Of a stretch of DNA of 37,469 nt, positions 26,344-34,767 are shown piece by piece. The DNA is from Rhodospirillaceae bacterium (GTDB lineage: Bacteria > Pseudomonadota > Alphaproteobacteria > Rhodospirillales > UBA2165), in the NCBI GenBank assembly GCA_018674495.1, contig JABHAA010000088.1, positions 1-37,469 on the forward strand, given 5' to 3'. The translations under genes were made by a program, and so were the position numbers. The notes beneath the pieces are model-generated. The model had not been told where the DNA came from. It searched no databases and worked only from the letters and a program-made list of their open reading frames with translations. Position 1 is the stretch's first letter; the number at the start of each line of letters is the position of its first letter.

Positions 26344-29300
26344 ATGGTATCAAAATCCAAAGCGAAATCCGGAATTGAAATCGATCTGTTCGGGCTTGGA
26401 TGGAGGTCTTTTGAACAGATGGTTCAAAGCCTATCGATAAAAATACTTGGGCCGGGTGTCGTAGTATTCGGAGACGGTCCAGATGGCGGACGTGAGGCTA
26501 CCACAAATGGCAAAATTCCATTTCCAAGTTCAAAAAACAATTGGGATGGTTACGCCGTCATCCAAGCGAAATTCAAGCAACGAACAGAGGGAACGAATGC
26601 CGACGGTAAATGGGCGCTCGATGAACTGCGCGGAGAATTAGAGAAATTTTCCGATCCCACGAAAGAACTTACGTGCCCAGACTACTATATCTTCGCGACA
26701 AACGTAGTGCTTTCACCAGGGTCGAAAAAAGGGGCAAAGGATAAGGCGGCGGCGTTATTCAAAGAATTCAAAAGCAAATTGCCGATTAAAGATTTTCGAA
26801 TTTGGGATTTTGATCAGTTAAATGCATTCCTAAAGGCCGACCAAGACGTGCGAAACGCGTTTGGTGGATGGATTTTTTCTGGAGATGTATTAGCCAAAAT
26901 CCTTGGGTTGGTAGAAACGAATACACAAAATTTTGAATCGATTATCGCGTCATTTTTGCAAAAAGAACTACAAGCGGACTTGCACGTAAATCTTGAGCAA
27001 GCTGGCCACACTAGTGATGAGAAAACTCGATTGGCACCCGTTTTTGTTGATTTGCCTTTTCGGGATCGCCCATATATCGATCCGCCTGATGATGATCGCG
27101 TGGATGGAACGCCCAACGGCTTTGTACGTCACCTGATGACAGCGGGAAGCCAAAAACTGGACCCAAGATCACTTTCAATATCTCGCGGTTCACCTGAACT
27201 TAATGTGAGTGACAAAGAACTTAGCAGGGGAAAATTTGTCCTGATTGGCGGTCCGGGGCAAGGGAAGACGACCGTGGGTCAATTTGTTGCTCAGCTGTAC
27301 AGGGCATCGATATTAAAATACCGCGCCAAGTCCAGCCTTATCATGGAGACTAAACGCGCACTTAAGGAAATCGAAAGCCAGTGCCAAATAGAAGGAATCC
27401 CGATGCCTCTCGGGAAGCGATTTCCCGTTCGAATTGTGCTCAAAGATTATGCCGCCAAGCTAGCGATGGCAGACGTTCCAATAGGTTTACTATCGTATTT
27501 GGCCTGGCGTATCTCTGAGATAAGCGAATACGATGTGACCGCTGCAGATTTCCGTTCATGGCTCGCTGAATACCCCTGGATTGTAATATTTGATGGTCTT
27601 GACGAAGTGCCGGACACAAGTAACCGGGATGCGGTCTTAGAGGCAGTCGATAAATTTATGATTGATGTTGCGGAGCAAAATGCGGATGTCCTGGTATTCG
27701 CCACAACACGTCCTCAAGGGTACAGTAACGAATTTTCTCCCGATACTTACAATCATCTCTATTTGACGCCACTGAGACCGGAAGAAGCTCTGAATTACGC
27801 TAGGCGGTTGGCCGGACATCATTTCGGTGCCGATAAGGACCGATACGATAAAATAGTTGGTCGTTTAGAGCGCGCTAGCCAAGAGGACACGACCTCTCGT
27901 CTGATGAGAAGTCCGCTTCAAGTTACAATAATGTCAACTTTGGTAGATCAAGGCGGTCTGCCGCCACAAGAGCGCTGGAGGCTCTTTCAACAATACTACC
28001 AAGTGATATATAGCCGGGAGTTGAGTAAAGACACCTCAGTTTCAGAATTATTGAGGGACTACCAATCGGATATCGACGTAATTCACCAGCAAGTCGGGCT
28101 GACCCTTCAAATAGCGATAGAGGAAAAAGGAGGCACAGAAAGTAATTTGTCGTCCTCGGCATTGAACAAAATAATTGAAGATCGCTTGGTCTCAGAGGGG
28201 CATGAAGGGGTCGAATTGATCACATTGAAAGAAAAATTTGTTGAAGCCTCAATAAATAGATTGGTTTTCCTCGTCGGTGTCACGGCTGATTCGGTTGGTT
28301 TTGAGATACGTTCACTGCAGGAATTTATGGCAGGTGAAGCTTTGATGGCTGGTTCGGACGAATTGGTGCGAAAGAGGCTCGAAAAAATTTCCGGTATTTC
28401 GAGTTGGGTAAACGTATTTTTATTTGCAGCCGGGCATTGTTTTGTTGAACGACAGCATCTCCGTGACTCGATTTACACTATATGCAATGCGCTTAACGAA
28501 AGCGGTGACAAAATCGAACACGCGACGTTAGCGGGTTCTCGTCTAGCGCTGGAATTGCTTGAAGATGGATCCTCACGGAAACAACCTAAATTCTCCAAAA
28601 TGTTTGCTCGAGTTGCTTTGAAATTGCTTGATCTTCCTCCAGGCGAATATCATCGACGTCTTGCTTACGTTTATGATCAAACTCTACAAGATGTATATGC
28701 CGAAGAAATTGAAGGCAAATTGAATCAGGCTCGGATTTATGGGAAAATTTCGGCTTGGTTGACACTTATCCCAATTTCATCGCCACTAAATAACTGGGTT
28801 GAACAGTTAGCCGAAAAATATTGGGGTAATCGTACTGATGAACTGGCTCAAATAATTACAAATTTAAACAGTAATGATTGTCCAGAATGGATAAATAAAA
28901 AATTTACAGAAGATATATCTAGTATAAAATTCAGTAAAAAATTAAACAATTTAAAGATTTCTGAATTTTTGACAGAAGGTGGTATATATCCAAAAGAAAC
29001 TATTGAAGCAATATCATCTTTATTTGAGGGTACCTATAAAAATGCGCACAATATAGAAATTCCCATACTCAAGTCTTTAAGCGAGGGATTGCGTATTCGA
29101 TTAATCAGCGTTGATAAAAACAAAGCAAATATGATGCAAAGCCTAGGAGAAATTAAAGAATACTCAAATGACTGGGTCCCAATTGTGGAAGCGGCAAAAT
29201 TCCTGCGTGATCCGAACAAACATTCTCTATCAACGGCATTAACAAATATCGCAAAAAATTGGAACAAGAGCGATTCTAATTTATCAACGATTTATAACCT

Positions 29301-30318
29301 GCCATGGGTGTTATCGATGTGTATATTTGTTTCGTTAACGAACAAGGAGTTAGATCAACTTGCGATTCGAGCGGCAAATGGAGAACTTGGGGATTACGAT
29401 GACTGGATGGCGGCAGAGGATAGATGGGTCACCTTGGGAATTACAGAAAATGACATTCGGGACCATCCTCGGATTCCTTATTCCTCCGGGATAAGAACAA
29501 TTGGATTTCCTCCTGTTCGATCAGGAGCCATGTACATGCACTCCGATGATTACGATTCATTTTACACATGCATTTCTAATTTGATGGAGGAAAATATAAC
29601 CACCGAAATTAAGACGGTCCTAGCCGACCTCATGGAATTTGCGTTAATCGCGGGCAAGGGTTATGTGGGCAATGACATAAATCTCGATCTACTTGAGAAA
29701 TCTGTTTCATTAGGTAAAGACAAATATGTTTGTCAAATATTTCGTTTAGATCCTTCAATCGTACAGGATAACAGATTTGAAGAGATGGCCCGTATTTGGG
29801 GTAACCGCGGTGAATTTCGTTCCCCGTCTATTGTAGAGGCCGGCTCAATTCAAATTCTTGCAGCACTTGTCGACATATTTGCGAAAAACCCCAGCGACAC
29901 TGGTATATTATTTTTGGTTTCGCTTGGATTGCAATCCTTCGACCATAAAATACCAGAGTTCTCAGCAATTGGCGCCGATATTTCAAACTACACTGAGAAC
30001 AAAGACCGAAGAAGTGCTCTATTAATCAACATTGCACAAAATTGTGGATGGTCAAAAATCAATCCTAAAAAGTTAGCTAAAATGACCGTCAAGCTACATA
30101 CCGAGTGCGAATTTATAGACGCGGTAACCGATGTCATCGAAATTCAAAGCATTGTTGGTGATAATATAGAAGCCTACCTAGTATCATTGTTGGAAGAACT
30201 AGGGGAAATTGATATTGATAGTTCATCTAAGATTGTTAATCACCTTAATTATGCCCTTCAAAAACGCTCGAGCGGTTTAGCCAACATGGCAACCCGACGT
30301 GAATTGGACCTTGCTTGA
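26344..30318 (+). CDS. STAND NTPase: Mrr-like nuclease + NACHT + long C-terminal sensor (antiphage defence type)
   Basis: 1324 residues. The N-terminal PD-(D/E)xK/Mrr-like nuclease domain (about 20-180) shows FGDGPDGGREA with Asp47 and YAVIQAKF with the Gln74-x-Lys76 motif. The NACHT-type ATPase has Walker A GGPGQGKTT (302-310), Walker B WIVIFDGLDEVPD (D417, D420, E421), sensor-like FATTRPQG and a winged-helix FEIRSLQEFMAGEAL (653-667). The remaining roughly 650 residues are helical and not recognised, probably a ligand sensor. By analogy with Avs and bNACHT proteins it would oligomerise on sensing a phage component and activate the nuclease; this is inference. Its AT-rich codon use differs sharply from the neighbours, and it stands alone between metabolic genes, so horizontal acquisition is likely. 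Confidence 0.87.
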   Translation: MVSKSKAKSGIEIDLFGLGWRSFEQMVQSLSIKILGPGVVVFGDGPDGGREATTNGKIPFPSSKNNWDGYAVIQAKFKQRTEGTNADGKWALDELRGELEKFSDPTKELTCPDYYIFATNVVLSPGSKKGAKDKAAALFKEFKSKLPIKDFRIWDFDQLNAFLKADQDVRNAFGGWIFSGDVLAKILGLVETNTQNFESIIASFLQKELQADLHVNLEQAGHTSDEKTRLAPVFVDLPFRDRPYIDPPDDDRVDGTPNGFVRHLMTAGSQKLDPRSLSISRGSPELNVSDKELSRGKFVLIGGPGQGKTTVGQFVAQLYRASILKYRAKSSLIMETKRALKEIESQCQIEGIPMPLGKRFPVRIVLKDYAAKLAMADVPIGLLSYLAWRISEISEYDVTAADFRSWLAEYPWIVIFDGLDEVPDTSNRDAVLEAVDKFMIDVAEQNADVLVFATTRPQGYSNEFSPDTYNHLYLTPLRPEEALNYARRLAGHHFGADKDRYDKIVGRLERASQEDTTSRLMRSPLQVTIMSTLVDQGGLPPQERWRLFQQYYQVIYSRELSKDTSVSELLRDYQSDIDVIHQQVGLTLQIAIEEKGGTESNLSSSALNKIIEDRLVSEGHEGVELITLKEKFVEASINRLVFLVGVTADSVGFEIRSLQEFMAGEALMAGSDELVRKRLEKISGISSWVNVFLFAAGHCFVERQHLRDSIYTICNALNESGDKIEHATLAGSRLALELLEDGSSRKQPKFSKMFARVALKLLDLPPGEYHRRLAYVYDQTLQDVYAEEIEGKLNQARIYGKISAWLTLIPISSPLNNWVEQLAEKYWGNRTDELAQIITNLNSNDCPEWINKKFTEDISSIKFSKKLNNLKISEFLTEGGIYPKETIEAISSLFEGTYKNAHNIEIPILKSLSEGLRIRLISVDKNKANMMQSLGEIKEYSNDWVPIVEAAKFLRDPNKHSLSTALTNIAKNWNKSDSNLSTIYNLPWVLSMCIFVSLTNKELDQLAIRAANGELGDYDDWMAAEDRWVTLGITENDIRDHPRIPYSSGIRTIGFPPVRSGAMYMHSDDYDSFYTCISNLMEENITTEIKTVLADLMEFALIAGKGYVGNDINLDLLEKSVSLGKDKYVCQIFRLDPSIVQDNRFEEMARIWGNRGEFRSPSIVEAGSIQILAALVDIFAKNPSDTGILFLVSLGLQSFDHKIPEFSAIGADISNYTENKDRRSALLINIAQNCGWSKINPKKLAKMTVKLHTECEFIDAVTDVIEIQSIVGDNIEAYLVSLLEELGEIDIDSSSKIVNHLNYALQKRSSGLANMATRRELDLA

Positions 30319-30391
30319 TCAAATAGAGTCTCAATTCTAATTTGATTATCTTGAATCGGGCGTAGCGGCGTATCTCGATATAATCATACAG

Positions 30392-30434
30392 AAAAAAAAC
30401 CCGGCCACCATTTAAGGCAGCCGGGCTTTTCTTA
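30392..30434 (-). terminator. Bidirectional terminator between the NACHT gene and the DRE-TIM gene
   Basis: CCCGGC (30400-30405) pairs with GCCGGG (30420-30425). On the minus strand the stem is followed by eight T (A-run at 30392-30399), making a strong terminator for the minus-strand gene; on the plus strand it is followed by CTTTTCTT, so it can also stop NACHT transcription. It marks the right edge of the AT-rich island. Confidence 0.75.
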
Positions 30435-30447
30435 TAGTTTTGGGCAA

Positions 30448-31677
30448 TCAGTCGGCCAGAGTTTCCTCGGCCAGCTTCTTGAATTCATCGTCCTTCATCA
30501 GGCGCTTGTGCACCAAGCCCCAATCCTTCACCGCCATCAGGAGTTCCATGGCCTGTTCGTCGGTGTATTTGATCTGATGGTTGTCCAGATGATGTTTGAC
30601 GTTATCGACGCCCGAGCCCTTGCCGATCACGGCGGTCGGATTCTCCTGGCCGACCATGGTTGGGCGGAAGGGCACAACGGTGGTCAAATCCTCACCAAGG
30701 CCGCAGTTCAAAAGCCAGGTGGCGATGATGCCGCTTTCGATCTTGAACAGATCGTCGCCGACGATGGGCCGATTGCTGGGTATTTCGATCTTGGCGATCT
30801 TGGCCACCATATCGGCCAGCGGCTTCAGCAATTCCGTCTTGATGCCGATATCGATATCATAGAGGGTCAGCAGCGCCATCACGGTTTCTTCCATAGGCAC
30901 GTTGCCGGCGCGCTCGCCGAGGCCCAATACCGTGGACTGGATCACTTCAACGCCTTCGGAAACGGCGACGATGGTATTCGCGATGCCGAGACCGAAATCC
31001 ATATGGAAGTGGGCTTCCAGCGGCACGTTGGGCAAGCGCGCTTTGACGGCGCGCACGAAATAGGTCATCGCATGGATCGACGTGACGCCCATGGTATCGA
31101 CCAGAGCAAGGCCATCCATATGGCCTTCATTGCCGACCCGCTCGATCAGATCGATCACCCACTTCAATTCTGAACGGGTGAAATCGATGGGGAAGAACAC
31201 CACTTCCAGGCCCTGGTCGTGGGCGTATTTGGTGGCTTCGATGGAAAGATCGATGGCCCGCTCCAACTCCCAGCGGTAGCCTTTTTCGATCAGATGCTGG
31301 CTCGCCGGCACCTCCATGATGACACCGCCGACGCCGGCATCGACGGCGCGCTTGACGTCGTCCACCATGCAGCGGGCGAAGGAATAAATTTTGGGGCCGA
31401 AATTGCGTTTCGCCAGATCTTGGACGACGCGGGCGTCATCGCGGGAAACAACCGGCATGCCGGCTTCGATCCGGTGGACGCCGATTTCCGCCAAACCTTC
31501 GGCGATACGGATCTTGTCGTCGTAATCAAAGGCGACGCCAGCCTGCTGCTCGCCGTCGCGCAAGGTCACGTCATGAATTTGAATTTTTTCCGGAAACTTC
31601 CAATCCTTGGTCACTTCGGGGGCGAAATTCCAGAGGCTGGTGTGCCAATTTTCATTAAGCCAAGGTGTGTCGCTCAT
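30448..31677 (-). CDS. DRE-TIM metallolyase, isopropylmalate/homocitrate synthase-like
   Basis: 409 residues; ATG 31677 is chosen because AGGAGA lies about 8 bases upstream. HDVTLRDGEQQAGVAF (35-50) is the DRE-TIM signature in its RDGEQ form, as in acyl-CoA-condensing synthases rather than the RDGLQ of HMG-CoA lyase. EAHFHMDFGLG (H223, H225) is the metal-binding HxH, with Met226 where HxHND enzymes have Asn. GLGERAGNVPMEE follows. The C-terminal third has the linker/communication domain (FKIESGI, VGQENPTAVIGKGSG), but no LeuA-type allosteric domain. The likely reaction is condensation of an acyl-CoA with a 2-oxoacid, or the reverse; the substrate is unknown. The adjacent SDR gene runs in the same direction 130 bases upstream. 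Confidence 0.86.
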   Translation of the reverse strand: MSDTPWLNENWHTSLWNFAPEVTKDWKFPEKIQIHDVTLRDGEQQAGVAFDYDDKIRIAEGLAEIGVHRIEAGMPVVSRDDARVVQDLAKRNFGPKIYSFARCMVDDVKRAVDAGVGGVIMEVPASQHLIEKGYRWELERAIDLSIEATKYAHDQGLEVVFFPIDFTRSELKWVIDLIERVGNEGHMDGLALVDTMGVTSIHAMTYFVRAVKARLPNVPLEAHFHMDFGLGIANTIVAVSEGVEVIQSTVLGLGERAGNVPMEETVMALLTLYDIDIGIKTELLKPLADMVAKIAKIEIPSNRPIVGDDLFKIESGIIATWLLNCGLGEDLTTVVPFRPTMVGQENPTAVIGKGSGVDNVKHHLDNHQIKYTDEQAMELLMAVKDWGLVHKRLMKDDEFKKLAEETLAD

Positions 31678-31848
31678 CAAATTTTCTCCTGAATAGCCCG
31701 CCCGGCGCGCTGCCACGGCAAGGACCTGAAATGCCGATAAATATAATCGAATACGGGGCTCAAATGTGAAGCGGCGGCACCATAGGTGGCGGTTTGGCGC
31801 CTGTCAACGCGGCCAAATACACCTCTTAGAGACCAATTGGTGCCCCCT

Positions 31849-32586
31849 TCAGACCGCCGTATAACCGCCATCGATCAGAAGATCGGTTCCGGTCATGAAT
31901 GAGGCTTCATCCGAGGCCAGAAACAAAGCTCCTGCCGCTATCTCGGCGGGATCGCCAAGCCGCTCAAACAAGGTCGCGGCGTGGGCGTGGGCGACCGCCT
32001 CGCTCGGCCATTGGGAAAAGAAGCGGGCATCTGCGGTTGGCCCGGGCGACAAGGTGTTGGCGCGAATGCCCTGGCCCGCATGATCCACGGCCAGCGCCTT
32101 GGCGAGGCTGAGGAGCGCGCCCTTTTGGCTGGCATACCAAGCGCGCCCCGGCTTCGGCGCCCGCGCCAATTGCGAAGCGACAAGAATGATCGAGCCGCCA
32201 GAGCCTTCCGCCATCACCGGGATGGCGTGCTTTAACAACAGGAACACGCCGGTGAGATTGACGTCGAGGGAGCGCTGCCAGTCCTTGACCGATAGTTCGG
32301 TCACCGGCAGATAGGGCACATCCCGGATGGCACAGCTGACGACCACATCGACGCCGCCAAATTCGGCCTTGGCCGCATCCACCAAATCCCGCGCATGGGC
32401 TTCTTCGCCGGCGTCACCAACAATGCCAATGGCGCCATCGATTTGGGATACGGTTTCGTCGAGCGCCGCTTGGTTGATATCGGCGCAGACCAGCCTGGCG
32501 CCCTGGCGTGCGAACGCGCTTGCGACGGCGCCGCCGATGCCGCCGCCGGCGCCGGTGATGATGGCGGTTTTGTTTTTAAGGCGCAT
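31849..32586 (-). CDS. Short-chain dehydrogenase/reductase (SDR)
   Basis: 245 residues from ATG 32586, supported by GGGAGG 5 bases upstream. Classical SDR features: TGAGGGIG (11-18) for cofactor binding, CADIN at the end of beta-2 (favours NAD), LDVNLTG, Ser138, and Tyr151-x-x-x-Lys155 in WYASQKGAL, with the end LASDEASFMTGTDLLIDGGY. The NNAG motif is altered to VSCAIRD. It is a cytoplasmic oxidoreductase for an alcohol or ketone intermediate. It is divergent from the GntR regulator and so probably controlled by it. Confidence 0.92.
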   Translation of the reverse strand: MRLKNKTAIITGAGGGIGGAVASAFARQGARLVCADINQAALDETVSQIDGAIGIVGDAGEEAHARDLVDAAKAEFGGVDVVVSCAIRDVPYLPVTELSVKDWQRSLDVNLTGVFLLLKHAIPVMAEGSGGSIILVASQLARAPKPGRAWYASQKGALLSLAKALAVDHAGQGIRANTLSPGPTADARFFSQWPSEAVAHAHAATLFERLGDPAEIAAGALFLASDEASFMTGTDLLIDGGYTAV

Positions 32587-32667
32587 GGGGGCCTCCCTTA
32601 TATGACTGCCAATCATCATATCTGAAATATCTAAAATTATATATCAATTCAATTTCGCGTATTTTCA

Positions 32668-32697
32668 TTGATAATATTCGCTGTTTTCTGCTAATAA
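32668..32697 (+). promoter_or_regulatory. Candidate promoter of the GntR gene and AT-rich operator region
   Basis: TTGATA (32668-32673) and TAATAA (32692-32697) are 18 bases apart, a good sigma-70-like pair. The expected transcription start, about 32704, lies on the TTG at 32703, which favours ATG 32730 as the start codon. The neighbouring AT-rich stretch 32617-32650 has the direct repeat ATATCTGAA/ATATCTAAA and may be the GntR operator shared with the divergent SDR gene. Confidence 0.42.
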
Positions 32698-32729
32698 TTA
32701 CATTGGCTGATATTTCACTGGTATCAAAC

Positions 32730-33395
32730 ATGCTTGATGATGGTTCTGTCGCCAATGGCGGGCTGATCCGCGATGGTGTCTATGACAACATTCGCGCCGA
32801 TATCCTTGCGTGCGAGCTGGCACCGGGGTCGCGCATCCACGAAAACGATCTGGCGGCCCGTTACGATGTCTCCAAATCGCCGGTGCGCGATGCGCTGCTC
32901 CGCCTCCAGGTGGAGGACCTGATCGAGGTGTTGCCGCGCAAAGGCTACCGTGTGCGTCCGATCTCCATCAATGATGTGGGCGAATTGTATGAGATGCGTC
33001 TCTTGCTCGAAAAAGCCTGCGTGCGCCGCGCCATTGACGAAGCAAGCGACGCAGCTCTCGCCGGCCTCGATAGTTTCCGCACCACTGACCATGCTGGCGA
33101 CCTGGCCGCGTGGGTCCGCTATAACCGCCAGTTCCACCGGGCTATCGCCGATGCCGCCGGCAATGACCGGCTGGCCAAGGCTGCTGCCGAAGTGATCGAC
33201 CAGTTCGACCGGCTGACATTTGTTGGTGTTGCGCAAGGCGCTACCTCGGAAAAGCTGGTGGCCGAACATGGCGCCCTGATCGATGCCATCCAGGACCGGG
33301 GCAAGGGCCGGGCCCAGCGCCTGATTACCGATCACATCAAGCAATCCCAAAAACGGGTGTTTGCCGTTCTCAACAATCCCGCCATCGTCGACTAA
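32730..33395 (+). CDS. GntR-family transcriptional regulator with FCD domain
   Basis: 221 residues from ATG 32730; an in-frame TTG at 32703 would add 9 residues, and neither has a clear Shine-Dalgarno. The winged helix is LIRDGVYDNIRADILACELAPGSRIHENDLAARYDVSKSPVRDALLRLQVEDLIEVLPRKGYRV (given in part: EN..LAxRYxVSxSPVRDAL..L). The C-terminal FCD ligand domain has YEMRLLLEKACVRRA, NRQFHRAI and AEHGALIDAI, with His residues that bind metal in the family. FCD regulators sense small carboxylates. It stands 19 bases before the molybdenum hydroxylase genes and is divergent from the SDR gene, so it likely controls both. Confidence 0.9.
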   Translation: MLDDGSVANGGLIRDGVYDNIRADILACELAPGSRIHENDLAARYDVSKSPVRDALLRLQVEDLIEVLPRKGYRVRPISINDVGELYEMRLLLEKACVRRAIDEASDAALAGLDSFRTTDHAGDLAAWVRYNRQFHRAIADAAGNDRLAKAAAEVIDQFDRLTFVGVAQGATSEKLVAEHGALIDAIQDRGKGRAQRLITDHIKQSQKRVFAVLNNPAIVD

Positions 33396-33414
33396 CACCA
33401 GGAATACCCATTTC

Positions 33415-34278
33415 ATGAAGCCATTTGAATTCATCAAGGCGGCGAGCACCGAAGAGGCCGTTGCCGCCCTCGCCGAACACGGCCCCGGAATTCGCATCCT
33501 GGCCGGCGGCACCGATCTTCTGGTTGATCTCAAGCATGCCGGCCAGTCGCCGGGCGTCGTGATGGATGTTTCTGGCATCGATGATCTCGGCGCGATCAGC
33601 GTGGATGACGATGGCCTGCATATCGGCGCCGGCGCCACCCATACGGCCATTATGACCGATCCCCTGATCGCCGAACACGCCCCTGCCATGATCGACGCCG
33701 CCCACACGGTCGGCGCCGTGCAGACCCGCAATTTGGGCACAATCGGCGGTAATCTGGTGACCTGCGTGCCGTCCATGGATTCAGGTCCGGTCCTGGTGGC
33801 CCTCGAAGCCGACGTTATCCTGGCCGGGGCGAGCGGGATCCGGCGCCTAGCCTTGACGGAGTTTTTCGTCGGCCCGCGCAAGACCATTTTGGCGGCTGGC
33901 GAGATGCTGGTGGACATCGTTATTCCGAAGGCCAATCTCGGCAAGCCGGCGGGCTTCATAAAATTCGGCCTCCGCAAAGGCCAAGCGCTGGCCCTGGTCA
34001 ATGCGGCGTCGGCAGCTTGGATAGAGGACGGCAAATTCGCCGCACCGCGCATTGCCCTTGGCGCCGTGGCGCCGGTGGTGATCCGCTGCGAAGCAGCCGA
34101 AGCGGCGCTGGATGGCCAGCCGGTTTCCGATGCGGTCATTGCCGAAGCCGCCAAGATCGCCGCCGGCGAAGCCAAACCCATCGATGATTTCCGTGCCTCC
34201 AAATCCTACCGGCTGGATTTGATCGAGGTTGGCGTCCGCCGCACATTGGCCGCCGCCGCTGGCCTCAAGGGAGAATAA
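33415..34278 (+). CDS. Molybdenum hydroxylase FAD-binding subunit (CoxM-like)
   Basis: 287 residues from ATG 33415 (AGGA 11 bases upstream). RILAGGTDLLVDLK and TIGGNLVTCVPSMDSGP are the FAD pyrophosphate-binding motifs of the CO dehydrogenase / xanthine dehydrogenase medium subunit; the C-terminal domain of about 100 residues (PRIALGAVAPVVIRC) is also typical. It passes electrons from the 2Fe-2S subunit to FAD and then to an acceptor. It is the first structural gene of the four-gene operon. Confidence 0.93.
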   Translation: MKPFEFIKAASTEEAVAALAEHGPGIRILAGGTDLLVDLKHAGQSPGVVMDVSGIDDLGAISVDDDGLHIGAGATHTAIMTDPLIAEHAPAMIDAAHTVGAVQTRNLGTIGGNLVTCVPSMDSGPVLVALEADVILAGASGIRRLALTEFFVGPRKTILAAGEMLVDIVIPKANLGKPAGFIKFGLRKGQALALVNAASAAWIEDGKFAAPRIALGAVAPVVIRCEAAEAALDGQPVSDAVIAEAAKIAAGEAKPIDDFRASKSYRLDLIEVGVRRTLAAAAGLKGE

Positions 34279-34280
34279 CT

Positions 34281-34757
34281 ATGGATGTAACGATGACGGT
34301 AAACGGGCGCGAGCTGACAGCATCAGTGCCGCCGGAAACCACGCTGTTGAAATTGCTGCGCGAAGACTGGGACCTGACCGGCGCTAAGCTGGGCTGCGAC
34401 GTTGGTGATTGCGGCGCCTGCACGGTGCTGGTGGACGGCACGGCGGTGAATGCCTGCCTGATGCTGGCCGGCCAGGCGGACGGGCGCCAGATCACCACTA
34501 TCGAAGGCCTCGCTGATCTGGACGCCTTCCACCCCTTGCAGAAAACCTTCGAGGATTTGGCCGCCCTGCAATGCGGATTTTGCGGGCCGGGTATCATTCT
34601 CGCCGCCAAATATCTTCTTGACAACAATCCTAATCCAACCACCGCCGAAATTCGCGATGGCCTCGCCGGCAATCTCTGCCGTTGCACCGGCTACACCAAA
34701 ATTATCGAAGCCGTCGCCGACACCGCCAAGGAATTGGCCGCCCAAAGCGCGGCATAA
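34281..34757 (+). CDS. Molybdenum hydroxylase 2Fe-2S subunit (CoxS-like)
   Basis: 158 residues, 2 bases after the stop of the FAD subunit gene; GGGAG lies in the end of that gene. The N-terminal plant-type ferredoxin domain has GCDVGDCGACTVLVDG and a fourth Cys in NACLM. The C-terminal helical domain has QCGFCGPG and NLCRCTGYTKI for the second cluster. All eight cluster cysteines are present and the length is normal. It carries electrons from the molybdenum centre to FAD. Confidence 0.95.
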   Translation: MDVTMTVNGRELTASVPPETTLLKLLREDWDLTGAKLGCDVGDCGACTVLVDGTAVNACLMLAGQADGRQITTIEGLADLDAFHPLQKTFEDLAALQCGFCGPGIILAAKYLLDNNPNPTTAEIRDGLAGNLCRCTGYTKIIEAVADTAKELAAQSAA

Positions 34758-34767
34758 GGAGACAATC

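Noticed and set aside
32724..34202. Minus-strand frame of 492 codons opposite the GntR and FAD-subunit genes
   Set aside because: Both plus-strand genes are clear family members; the minus frame is an antisense shadow spanning two genes.
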